A stretch of 64,000 nucleotides of DNA from DASUPK01 sp963815665 (GTDB taxonomy: Bacteria; Actinomycetota; Thermoleophilia; Solirubrobacterales; 70-9). This document shows, one piece after another, positions 18,191 to 25,502 of the stretch. Under the pieces are notes generated by a model. That model did not search any database, was not told the DNA's origin, and saw only the letters and a program-made list of their open reading frames with translations. The stretch lies in NCBI GenBank assembly GCA_963815665.1, contig CAWFHN010000013.1, positions 310,001 through 374,000 of the forward strand, written 5' to 3'. The translations under genes were made by a program, and so were the position numbers. Position 1 is the first letter of the stretch. Every line of letters begins with the position of its first letter.

Positions 18191-18665
18191 GTTCAGCTCG
18201 CTGCCGCGGAAGTTGCTCCGCGACCTTCTCGGCCTGGGCGGCAACGAGCGCATCGCCGTGATCGGCGCCGCCGTGATGGTCTTCAGCCTGCTGCTCCCCT
18301 GGTACCAGTCCCCGATCTCCAACGACCTGGTACTGACCGGCATCGGCGCGTTCGGCTGGGCTGAGGGGGGGCTTCTCCTGATCGCGGGCGCGACGACGTT
18401 CCTCGCGCTTCAGGGCGGCGGCGGCTACGTCCCGCCGCGGCCGCTCCGGGAATGGGCGCTGTTCGTCGCGGCCGGCTCCTGGGCGGCGGCGATCGTCGTC
18501 TACCGGATGTTCGACCGCCCGCCGTTCACCCTCGGCGGCCGGGACGAGCCCTACGACCTGCACTACGCGATCTTCGTCGCCCTCGCCGGCGCCGCGATCA
18601 TCGTCGCCGCCGGGTTGAGGATGCGTCCGCGGGAGCGCGCGAAGCGCCCGAGGGCACCCGACTGA
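18168..18665 (+). CDS. Four-helix membrane protein, function unknown
   Basis: 165 residues. Predicted membrane helices at about 28-46 (IAVIGAAVMVFSLLLPWY), 60-80, 95-112 and 135-155; the tail is strongly basic (RMRPRERAKRPR), so it is probably cytoplasmic. The LLPWYQSP segment after helix 1 is a pattern often seen in small actinobacterial membrane proteins of unknown role. GTG start overlaps the DUF2203 gene by 23 nt. It ends immediately beside the convergent PPK2 gene. Confidence 0.7.
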   Translation: MAASRSTEFSSLPRKLLRDLLGLGGNERIAVIGAAVMVFSLLLPWYQSPISNDLVLTGIGAFGWAEGGLLLIAGATTFLALQGGGGYVPPRPLREWALFVAAGSWAAAIVVYRMFDRPPFTLGGRDEPYDLHYAIFVALAGAAIIVAAGLRMRPRERAKRPRAPD

Positions 18666-19433
18666 TCATTCGATGGGGGGCGGCGGCTCCATCCCATGGC
18701 GCTCCATGCCCGCCTCGATGTCCGAGATCACCGCTTCGATCACCGCGACGCGGGCGTAGCGCTTCGACTCCGCGGGGATCAGGTGCCAGACCGCGTGTGG
18801 GTCGTGGCTCGTGCGCGCGACCATGTCCTCGACGGCCTGCTTGTACTCGGCCCGCCTCTCGCGATTCCGCCAATCGTCCTCGGTGAGCTTCCAGGTCTTG
18901 AGCGCGTCCTTCTCGCGTCGCTCGAAGCGCCGAAGCTGCTCGTCGCCGGAGATGTGCAGCCAGAACTTGATCAGGATCGTTCCCTCGTCCGCCAGCGTCC
19001 GCTCGAAGTCGTTGATCTCGTCGTAGGCGCGCAGCCACTGCTCGCGCGTGGCGAGCTCCTCCACTCGCTCGACCAGCACGCGGCCATACCAGGAGCGATC
19101 GAGAACGGCCATCCCACCCCATCCGGGCAATGAAGGCCAGAAGCGCCAGAGAAAGTGGTGCCGCTTCTCGTCGTGCGTGGGCGCGGCGAATTGGACGACG
19201 CGGACGTGCCGGGGGTCGAGCTCGGCGACCAGGCGCCGGATCGCGCCGCCCTTCCCGGAGGCGTCCTCGCCCTCGAAGACGATGCAGACCGGCGGCCCGA
19301 GCTGACCGCTCCCGATCAGCCCGCCGAGCGTGAGCCGCAGCTGGGTCAGGCGCGTCCAGGCCCTCTCCAGCCGATCCTCCTCCTCCTCGCGGGAGAGCTT
19401 CAGGGTCAGGTCGAGGTCGTCGAGCGCGCCCAC
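18666..19433 (-). CDS. Polyphosphate kinase 2 family protein
   Basis: 255-residue PPK2 enzyme, transferring phosphate between polyphosphate and nucleotides (often polyP-driven NDP or NMP phosphorylation). Walker A GEDASGKGG at 55-63, lid segment with FLWRFWPSLPG, and Walker B LDRSWYGRVLVE at 111-122 are present, as are the basic RRFERREKDALKTWK helix and the closing KRYARVAVIEAVI. Single-domain length fits class I or III; nucleotide preference cannot be told. GTG start. Downstream of a small membrane protein by 4 nt; CHAD and CYTH genes lie 5 kb away. Confidence 0.9.
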   Translation of the reverse strand: MGALDDLDLTLKLSREEEEDRLERAWTRLTQLRLTLGGLIGSGQLGPPVCIVFEGEDASGKGGAIRRLVAELDPRHVRVVQFAAPTHDEKRHHFLWRFWPSLPGWGGMAVLDRSWYGRVLVERVEELATREQWLRAYDEINDFERTLADEGTILIKFWLHISGDEQLRRFERREKDALKTWKLTEDDWRNRERRAEYKQAVEDMVARTSHDPHAVWHLIPAESKRYARVAVIEAVISDIEAGMERHGMEPPPPIE

Positions 19434-19437
19434 AGTC

Positions 19438-19635
19438 CTAGAACCCGGTCGGCGCCCTGCCGTTGTGCGTGGCGATTGCGAGCTGGAGCAGGCCGATCGC
19501 GGCGAGGATCACCACGATCCCGAAGGCGATCAACCAGTTGCTCTTCGCTCCATTGCCGTACCAGCCGATCAGAAATCCCAGCGCCAGCAGGACCGCGTAC
19601 GGACCTAGGGAGTCGGGCAGGGCGAGGGCGAGCAT
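19438..19635 (-). CDS. Small two-helix membrane protein
   Basis: 65 residues: helix 1 about 12-28 (YAVLLALGFLIGWYG), a short GAKSN turn, helix 2 about 33-55 (WLIAFGIVVILAAIGLLQLAI), and a short polar tail. It is not a recognised family. It ends 4 nt before the PPK2 start and is likely co-transcribed. It is divergent from the MoxR gene with a 24-bp gap holding both promoters. Confidence 0.6.
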   Translation of the reverse strand: MLALALPDSLGPYAVLLALGFLIGWYGNGAKSNWLIAFGIVVILAAIGLLQLAIATHNGRAPTGF

Positions 19636-19646
19636 GGCGGGCTATC

Positions 19647-19652
19647 TATCAT
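19647..19652 (+). promoter_or_regulatory. -10 box TATCAT, leaderless arrangement
   Basis: TATCAT ends 7 nt before the ATG of the MoxR ATPase gene at 19660. Confidence 0.5.
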
Positions 19653-19659
19653 CCCCCAG

Positions 19660-20601
19660 ATGCCGGACTCCCCGCCCCAGTCAGTCGCCCAGGTCCGCGA
19701 GGAACTCGGCCAGGTCGGATACCTGGCCGACGAGGCCGCGGCGCTCGTCTCGTTCCTCGCCCAGCGTCTCGGCAAGCCCATCCTGGTGGAGGGACCGGCG
19801 GGCGTCGGCAAGACCGAGCTCGCCAAGGCGCTCTCGCGCTCGACCGGCCGCCGCCTCGTGAGACTCCAGTGCTACGAGGGACTCGACGAGGCCAAGGCCC
19901 TCTATGAGTGGAACTACCGCAAGCAGCTCCTGCGGATCCAGGCCGAGGCCACAACCGCCGCCCCCGGAAGCGAAGCTGAGGAGGCGGCGGAGGATGCTGG
20001 GTGGGCGCGGACGCGGGGTGACATCTTCAGCGAGGACTTCCTCTTCACCCGGCCGCTGCTCGAGGCGATCAGCGCCGAGGACGCCGTCGTCCTGCTGATC
20101 GACGAGATCGACAAGACCGACCAGGAGTTCGAGGCGATGCTGCTCGAGGTCCTCTCCGACTTCCAGATCTCGATCCCGGAGCTCGGCGTGATCGAGGCGA
20201 CCACACGGCCGATCGTCGTGCTCACCTCCAACAACTCGCGCGAGCTGACCGAGGCGCTCAAGCGGCGCTGCCTCTATCTCTGGCTCGACTACCCCTCGGT
20301 CGACCGCGAGCTCGAGATCGTCCGCCTGCACACCCCCGAGCTGGACGAGGGGCTTGCCCGCAGGCTGGTCGAGATCGTCCACATGATCCGCGCTCTCGAC
20401 CTGAAGAAGCCGCCCTCGATAGCCGAGTCGATCGACTGGGCCCGGACCCTGCTGCTGATCGGCTCGGACGACATCGACCGCGAGACCTTCGAGAGCTCGA
20501 TGAGCATCCTGGTCAAGCACCGCTCCGACATCGACCTCGTCGCCGAGCGGGTCTCGGTCAAACTCGGCGAGGCCGAGGCCGATGTCCACGACCGCGGCTA
20601 G
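19660..20601 (+). CDS. MoxR-family AAA+ ATPase
   Basis: 313-residue AAA+ chaperone-like ATPase. Walker A GPAGVGKT at 45-52, Walker B VVLLIDEIDK near 142-151, sensor 1 in PIVVLTSNNSREL and the arginine-bearing ALKRRCLYLWLDYP are intact. An insert rich in Glu/Ala (about 93-113) lies between the two. The family acts with VWA-domain proteins to insert cofactors or remodel complexes (MoxR, CbbQ, CoxD). The last 20 bp overlap the VWA gene, as in coxD-coxE, but no carbon-monoxide dehydrogenase structural genes are here, so the client is unknown. Confidence 0.9.
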   Translation: MPDSPPQSVAQVREELGQVGYLADEAAALVSFLAQRLGKPILVEGPAGVGKTELAKALSRSTGRRLVRLQCYEGLDEAKALYEWNYRKQLLRIQAEATTAAPGSEAEEAAEDAGWARTRGDIFSEDFLFTRPLLEAISAEDAVVLLIDEIDKTDQEFEAMLLEVLSDFQISIPELGVIEATTRPIVVLTSNNSRELTEALKRRCLYLWLDYPSVDRELEIVRLHTPELDEGLARRLVEIVHMIRALDLKKPPSIAESIDWARTLLLIGSDDIDRETFESSMSILVKHRSDIDLVAERVSVKLGEAEADVHDRG

Positions 20602-21934
20602 CCTGCTCGCCTTCTTCGAGGACCTCCGGTCGGAGGGCGTCGCCGTCGGCACCTCGGAGATCCTCGACGCATTCGCCGCGCTCGACGAGGTGAGCTGGAC
20701 CGACCAGCGCGACTTCAGGGAGTCCCTGGCGGCGACGATCGCCAAGTCCCAGGAGGACCGCCGGGTCTTCGAGCTGCTCTTCGACCGCCATTTCTTCCGC
20801 GCCGCCGAGACCGAGGCCCTCGAGCGCGGGCTCGAGGACGAGCGCTTCGAGGGCTCCGGCGACCGAATCGACCTGGACGAGCTCCGCGAGGCGATCCGGC
20901 GCGCGATCTTCGAGGGCAATGACGGCGAGATGCGCGACCTCGCCCGCCTGGCGATGACGGCCTTCGGGCGCCAGGGCGAGCGATCCGGGGTCATCGGGGT
21001 AGACGTCCAGCGAATCCGCAGGGCGCTCGACCTCCAGGCGGGCGGGCGGCGCAACGATGATGACCAAGAGGCCCTTGATCCCGACAACATCCGCCAGTTC
21101 GAGCGCTATCTGCGCCGCGAGCTCGAGCGGGCGACGATCGAGCGCACCGGCAAGCTTCCCCCGTCGCGGCCACTGGCCGAGCTGGACAGGACACTGCCGA
21201 CCAGTCCGGCACAGGACCTGACCGCCGTTCACCGCGCGGTCGCCCAGCTCAAGCGGCGGATCGCGACCCTCGGGCACGAGCAGCGTGGCCGCGCTCGCGG
21301 CCGCCACGTCGACGTCCGCCGCACGATGCGCGCCTCGCTGGAGACGGGCGGCGTCCCGCTGCGCCTCCGCTACCGGCCGAAGCGCCCGCGGCGGCCAGAG
21401 ATCTATGTGCTCTGCGACGTCTCGACCTCGGTGTCGAGCGCGAGCGTCTTCTTCCTCTCCGTCCTGCACGCGCTGCACGACTCGTTCCGCAAGCTGCGCA
21501 GCTTCGTCTTCATCGAGCGGATCAGCGAGGTCACCGACATCTTCGAGCACGAGCGCGACTTCCGGAAGATCTCCGAGCGGGTCTCCTCCGAGGGCGGGGT
21601 GGCCGACGTGTCGGGCTACACCGACTATGGGCGAGTCTGGCTCGAGTTCGGCGAGGAGATCGCCGAGGACCTCGGTCCGCGCTCCACCGTGATCGTGCTT
21701 GGCGATGCCCGCACCAACGGCCGCGAGCCGCACGCCGCAACGTTCGGGGCGATCGCGGAGCACGCCGGGCGCATGTTCTGGCTCAACCCGGAGCCGAAGC
21801 TCTACTGGAACTACGGCGACTCGGTGATGGCCGCTTACGAGCCCTACTGCGACGGCGCGTTCGAGTGCTGGACGACCAAGCACCTCGAGAACTTCGTCAA
21901 CGTGATCGCCGGCGCTCCCACCGTCGCCGACTGA
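20582..21934 (+). CDS. VWA-domain protein, CoxE-like
   Basis: 450 residues. An N-terminal helical region (SLLAFFEDLRSEGVAVGTSE) is typical of CoxE-like MoxR partners. The C-terminal third is a von Willebrand A domain with a complete MIDAS start, YVLCDVSTSVSS (D-x-S-x-S, about 275-286), the mid-domain Thr (DVSGYTDYG) and the later VIVLGDARTNG. The Met-rich, Trp-rich end (MFWLNPEPKLYWNYGD) is characteristic. It would bind the MoxR ring and deliver it to a substrate. Overlap of 20 bp with moxR indicates coupling. Confidence 0.88.
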   Translation: MSTTAASLLAFFEDLRSEGVAVGTSEILDAFAALDEVSWTDQRDFRESLAATIAKSQEDRRVFELLFDRHFFRAAETEALERGLEDERFEGSGDRIDLDELREAIRRAIFEGNDGEMRDLARLAMTAFGRQGERSGVIGVDVQRIRRALDLQAGGRRNDDDQEALDPDNIRQFERYLRRELERATIERTGKLPPSRPLAELDRTLPTSPAQDLTAVHRAVAQLKRRIATLGHEQRGRARGRHVDVRRTMRASLETGGVPLRLRYRPKRPRRPEIYVLCDVSTSVSSASVFFLSVLHALHDSFRKLRSFVFIERISEVTDIFEHERDFRKISERVSSEGGVADVSGYTDYGRVWLEFGEEIAEDLGPRSTVIVLGDARTNGREPHAATFGAIAEHAGRMFWLNPEPKLYWNYGDSVMAAYEPYCDGAFECWTTKHLENFVNVIAGAPTVAD

Positions 21935-21935
21935 G

Positions 21936-21977
21936 ATGCGAGGGTGCCGCGAGGCTACGCCGAGCGGCAACCCGTTT
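21936..21977. terminator. Terminator-like hairpin between convergent genes; hairpin repeat copy 2
   Basis: GGGTGCCGC (21942-21950) pairs with GCGGCAACCC (21964-21973, one bulged A) around an inner GGC/GCC stem, followed by GTTTAG. It fills the 41-bp gap between the convergent VWA and sigma-factor genes. The outer arms ATGCGAGGGTGC and GCAACCCGTTT are identical to those at 4358-4388. Confidence 0.55.
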
Positions 21978-22908
21978 AGCGCTGGGACGCCCGCAGGCGC
22001 GCGAACAGCTCGTTCACATCCGCCACCGGCCCGAGATGGGCGAGCTTCTCCGGGTTGACGATCGAGCGCATCGTCTGGATCTGCCCATCCGCGATGTCCA
22101 GGGCGAACACGCCGACCAGCTTGCCGTCCTCGTCGACGAACTGCGCCCCCGGCTGCCCGTTCACGGTCACGCGCCGGAGGCCGAGGCCCTCGATCCGGCC
22201 CATCAGCGCGAACCAGTTGCGGAGCATCCGGGCGACCTTGGCGCGGCCGAAGGCCGGCTGCCTGATCGCCGGAACCAGGCCGCCGCCGTCCCCGTGGAGC
22301 TCGACGTCCTCGGCGAGCAGTGCCTCCAGCTCGTCGAAATCGCCCTGCTCGGCGGCCGCGAAGAAGCTGTCCGCGAGGCGGTCGCGCTGCTCCGGCGACG
22401 GGTCGAACCGAGGGGTGCCCTCCTGCACCTGGCGGCGGGCGCGAGAGGCGAGCTGGCGCGCGTTGTCCTCGCTCGTGCCCACGATCTCGGCGACCTTGCC
22501 ATAGTCGTAGTCGAAGACGTCGTGCAGCAGGAACGAAGCGCGCTGCTCGGGCGTCAGGGACTCGAGCACGACCAGGAACGCGAGGGAGAGCGAATCGGCA
22601 AGCTCGGCGTGCTGAGCGGGGTCGTCGGCCGGCGAGTCGGCCACCGGCTCCGGAAGCCACTCGCCGACGTAGGTCTCCCGTCGGGCGCGAGCGGAGCGCA
22701 GCTCGTCGATCGCGAGCCGCGTCGCGATGGTGGCGGCGTAGGCGCGAGGCGAGGAGATCTCCTCGCCTCGCTCGATCGCGGAGTGCACCCTCAGCAGGGC
22801 CTCCTGGACGACGTCCTCGGCCTCGCTGACGCTGCCGAGCATCCGGTACGCGACCGCGAAGGTCCTCGGGCGAAGATCGTCGAGCAGCTCGCTCTCCGAG
22901 ACGCTCAT
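21976..22908 (-). CDS. sigJ: ECF41-family sigma factor with C-terminal SnoaL-like domain (SigJ type)
   Basis: 310 residues. Region 2 (VAYRMLGSVSEAEDVVQEALLRV, about 19-41) and region 4 (LTPEQRASFLLHDVF, EIVGTSEDNARQLASRARR) are followed by a SnoaL-like domain from about 180. The three ECF41 hallmarks are visible: WLPEP (about 88-92), DGGG in HGDGGGLVPA, and NPEKL (consensus NPDKL) near the end. In this group the C-terminal domain, not an anti-sigma factor, tunes activity. It is translated from an ATG overlapping the epimerase stop (ATGA). The operon has an ECF41-type promoter, so autoregulation is likely. Confidence 0.93.
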   Translation of the reverse strand: MSVSESELLDDLRPRTFAVAYRMLGSVSEAEDVVQEALLRVHSAIERGEEISSPRAYAATIATRLAIDELRSARARRETYVGEWLPEPVADSPADDPAQHAELADSLSLAFLVVLESLTPEQRASFLLHDVFDYDYGKVAEIVGTSEDNARQLASRARRQVQEGTPRFDPSPEQRDRLADSFFAAAEQGDFDELEALLAEDVELHGDGGGLVPAIRQPAFGRAKVARMLRNWFALMGRIEGLGLRRVTVNGQPGAQFVDEDGKLVGVFALDIADGQIQTMRSIVNPEKLAHLGPVADVNELFARLRASQR

Positions 22909-23849
22909 CCCAAACCCTCCTTGAAGCCCTGCCGCCAGCTCGGATAGCGGAGCTCCCAGCCCAGCTCGCGCTTCGCCTTCGCGTTCGACGCTCCGCGCAC
23001 CTCGGTCATCATGATCGCCGCTGCCTCACCGCCGAGCAGGCGGCCGAGCCAGAGCGGCAGGTGACGAGGCGGCTTCGCGCCGATGACGCCGGCGAGCTCG
23101 GTAACGATGTCGGAGACCGCCGTGGGGTCATCGTCGACCACGTTGTACACGCCCGGCTCACCCCGATCGAGCGCGGCGGCGGTTGCCGATGCCGCATCGT
23201 GGATCTGGACCATCGACCAGATTCCCTTCCCGCTCCCGACCACCGGAAACCTGCGCTTCATTACCAACTCCGTCATCTCGCCCGGCGGATCCACGCTCAG
23301 CGAGGTCCCGGGACCGTAGAAGCCCCCGTAGCGGAGGGCGAGGCCCTCGATGCCGTCGGCGTTCGTGACCGCATCCTCGGTATGACGGATCGCCGCGAAG
23401 CTCTGCCGCAGCGTCCTCGGGGGGGAATCCTCCAGCGGATCCTCCTCGCTCTTCACCGGCCCACCGACCCGCTTGAACGGCCAGCCGGCGAAGCTCTGCG
23501 CGATGAACCGCCGAGCGCCAACCGCTCTCGCCGCGGCGAGCAGATGATCGGTTCCCGCGATGCGCAGGCTGTTGGTGGTGGCGAATGCCTTGTCGATGTT
23601 CCGCGCGAACGTGCCGGTGAGGTCGGTCAGCTCGTGGACGACCGCCTCGGGCTCGGCCTGCGCGACGGCCTGGGCGACGGCCTCGGGGTCCAGCGCATCC
23701 GCGATCACCGGCCTGGCGCCCATCGATCGAATCTGATCCTGCTTCGACGGGGTCCTGGTCATGCCGACCACCTCGTGCCCGCCTTCGACCAGCATCGGCA
23801 CCAGCTGCTTGCCGAGCGCTCCGGTTGCTCCCGCTACAAAGACCTTCAT
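22905..23849 (-). CDS. NAD(P)-dependent epimerase/dehydratase (SDR superfamily)
   Basis: 314-residue extended SDR protein: Rossmann motif GATGALGKQL at 7-16, later ALRYGGFYGPGTS in place of the canonical YxxxK region, and a substrate-side C-terminus (WELRYPSWRQGFKEGLG) typical of NAD-dependent epimerase-like proteins. First gene of the ECF41 operon; ECF41 factors are known to be coupled to carboxymuconolactone decarboxylases, oxidoreductases or epimerases. A strong AAGGAGGT lies just before the ATG. Substrate unknown. Confidence 0.88.
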   Translation of the reverse strand: MKVFVAGATGALGKQLVPMLVEGGHEVVGMTRTPSKQDQIRSMGARPVIADALDPEAVAQAVAQAEPEAVVHELTDLTGTFARNIDKAFATTNSLRIAGTDHLLAAARAVGARRFIAQSFAGWPFKRVGGPVKSEEDPLEDSPPRTLRQSFAAIRHTEDAVTNADGIEGLALRYGGFYGPGTSLSVDPPGEMTELVMKRRFPVVGSGKGIWSMVQIHDAASATAAALDRGEPGVYNVVDDDPTAVSDIVTELAGVIGAKPPRHLPLWLGRLLGGEAAAIMMTEVRGASNAKAKRELGWELRYPSWRQGFKEGLG

Positions 23850-23879
23850 GACTACCTCCTTTCGAAGTGTGGAGGTAAA

Positions 23880-23906
23880 GACGGGACGGCCGACCCGGCT
23901 GTGACA
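23880..23906 (-). promoter_or_regulatory. ECF41-type promoter (TGTCACA-N16-CGTC)
   Basis: On the minus strand TGTCACA (23900-23906) and CGTC (23880-23883) are separated by 16 bp and lie 31 bp upstream of the epimerase ATG. This agrees with the -35 TGTCACA / -10 CGTC signature published for ECF41 target promoters, which usually precede the sigma operon itself. Confidence 0.75.
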
Positions 23907-23907
23907 G

Positions 23908-24849
23908 CTACGCGGCGACGGGCTCGCGGTCCCGCCAGGCGTTCCAGCGCCTCTCGAGCGCCTTCATGAAGCGCTTCGGATTCTCGGAGTAGATCCGATC
24001 GCCGAGGGCGATCGCGGCGAACTGCAGCTCTCCGCGGCGCTGGTCGATCTCCTCAAGCAGGTGGCGCCGGTCGCCCGCCGTCGAGAAGGCATCGCGCCGG
24101 CGCTGCGCCTCGTTGCGCAGCAGCGCCAGGTCGTGGTCGTCGCCGAGGTGATCCGAGAGGTCATGTGTGTGGTCGGCGATCCCGCCGAGCAGCGCGGCGT
24201 CGGCATCCCGAATCAACCGCAGCTGGTACCAAAGGTCCTTGGCGCGCTTGCGCAGCTCATGGAGGTTGGTGACGCTCGCCTCCTCCTCAACCGCACGCAG
24301 GCGCTTGCGGCCGCGCCGGTAGCTGCGATGGAGGCCCGGCCCGATCAGGTCCCAGCCGTCGCCCTCCAGCGGCAGGCCCTCGATTCTCGAGCGGCCGGTT
24401 GCGAGCTCAGCGGCGGCGCCGACCATCGCCCGCTCGACCGAGCCGTCGTCGTGTGCCGCGCGGTTCTCCTCATCGAGCTGGTCCCGGAACCCATCGAACC
24501 GATCGCGGGCCGATTGCCCGAAACGCTCCCCGAGCTCGTCCAGGGCCTCGACCAGGATCTCCGCGTCGCGGAAGCTGCTCAGCCTTCTTGCGACATCGCG
24601 GTAGTGGTCGTTTTCGCGGCGCCAGACGTCATCGCCCAGCGCGTCGCGGACCAGGCGCAGTGCGGAGCGGATCTTCTTCACGTCCTTGCGGGCCTCATGG
24701 ATCGCCTCTGGCGGCTCCAGGCCGGCATCGCCGCGGAGTCCCGCGATAGCGTCGTCGACCTGCGCCGCGAGCACACGCTTGATCCCGGCATCCACCGGCT
24801 CCCCGGCCAGCAGGCGGTAGGCATCCGAGTGGAAGGTGCTTGCCTCCAT
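23908..24849 (-). CDS. CHAD-domain protein
   Basis: 313 residues made of the CHAD helical bundle. Conserved His and basic residues appear in two halves: AIHEARKDVKKIRSALRLVRD near the N-terminus and LHELRKRAKDLWYQLRLIRD in the second half, each with the H-x2-R-K/R pattern that binds polyphosphate; also FRDAEILVEAL and DDHDLALLR. CHAD proteins associate with polyphosphate granules. The ATG at 24849 is preferred to one six codons upstream because GGAGGAG precedes it at proper spacing. The CYTH gene follows on the same strand upstream. Confidence 0.9.
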   Translation of the reverse strand: MEASTFHSDAYRLLAGEPVDAGIKRVLAAQVDDAIAGLRGDAGLEPPEAIHEARKDVKKIRSALRLVRDALGDDVWRRENDHYRDVARRLSSFRDAEILVEALDELGERFGQSARDRFDGFRDQLDEENRAAHDDGSVERAMVGAAAELATGRSRIEGLPLEGDGWDLIGPGLHRSYRRGRKRLRAVEEEASVTNLHELRKRAKDLWYQLRLIRDADAALLGGIADHTHDLSDHLGDDHDLALLRNEAQRRRDAFSTAGDRRHLLEEIDQRRGELQFAAIALGDRIYSENPKRFMKALERRWNAWRDREPVAA

Positions 24850-24918
24850 GAGCTTCTCCTCCCACATATGGGTGCGGAATTAACAGCCCGCGATGTAAAA
24901 ACGCCGATAACCCGTCCC

Positions 24919-25386
24919 TCAGGCGGCGGGAGCGCCCTCCGCGGCGAGCGTCTCGTTCAGGTAGCGGCGGTCGCCCGTGACGTCCTCGCCGAGCCACTCG
25001 GGTGGGTCGAAGCCACGCGCCTCCTGCTCGGAGGGGAACTCGATTTCCGCCACCACGAGGCCCTCCAGGTCGCCCTCGTAGAGGTCGACCTCGATCCTCA
25101 GATCCCCGTGTGGGACCAGATGGCGGCGCTTGTGGAGGCGCCGCCCCTCGGTCAGCGGCCAGAGCGAGTCGAAGCTCTCGGGATCGAGCTCGATCTCGGC
25201 CTCCTCCCGGGAGAGCCCCGAGCCGCGCTTGGCCGTGAGCACGAGCCGCTCCCCTTTGCGGCGGAGCCTCACCTCACCCTCGGCGCCGATCGCCAGGTAT
25301 CCCTGCTCGATCTCATCCGCGGACGCGCCGGTGAGATCCGGCGGATCCGGCACGAGGAACTTGCGCTCGACCTCCACGGCCAACAC
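24919..25386 (-). CDS. CYTH-domain (triphosphate tunnel metalloenzyme) protein
   Basis: About 155 residues. The diagnostic E-x-E-x-K signature is VEVERK at the N-terminus; further charged strands RLRRKGERLVLTAKRG, EAEIELD, RIEVDLYEG and VVAEIEF supply the Arg/Lys/Glu residues of the tunnel. Families with this fold hydrolyse tripolyphosphate or thiamin triphosphate, or make cAMP. GTG at 25386 is the longest start; GTG at 25377 giving MEVERKFLV fits the family better. Lies 70 bp from the CHAD gene; CYTH and CHAD are often one protein. The TPP-riboswitch transcript diverges from it. Confidence 0.88.
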   Translation of the reverse strand: MLAVEVERKFLVPDPPDLTGASADEIEQGYLAIGAEGEVRLRRKGERLVLTAKRGSGLSREEAEIELDPESFDSLWPLTEGRRLHKRRHLVPHGDLRIEVDLYEGDLEGLVVAEIEFPSEQEARGFDPPEWLGEDVTGDRRYLNETLAAEGAPAA

Positions 25387-25408
25387 CGTAGACTGGGGAC
25401 CGACCCGA

Positions 25409-25502
25409 CAGGGGGGCTCGCGGGCAAGCGGGCTGAGATAGCGGACTACACCCCCCCTCCGCTGACCCTTTGAACCTGTGCGGTAATGCGCGCGGAGGGA
25501 GC
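25409..25502 (+). ncRNA. TPP (THI-box) riboswitch
   Basis: Core THI elements are in order: GGGCTGAGA (25430-25438), ACCCTTTGAACCTG, then GGTAATGCGCGCGGAGGGA (to 25500). CTCGC/GCGGG forms the stem before CTGAGA, AGCGGA/TCCGCT forms an optional extra arm, and GCTC at the 5' side can pair with GAGC at 25500. The AGGGA end contains the Shine-Dalgarno for the ATG at 25503, so thiamin pyrophosphate binding would hide the ribosome site; no terminator is seen. A TAGACT box at 25389-25394 may be the promoter -10. Confidence 0.95.

Noticed and set aside
19660..21934. Evidence for carbon monoxide oxidation (CoxDE)
   Set aside because: MoxR/VWA pairs serve many clients and no CO dehydrogenase subunits are in the window.
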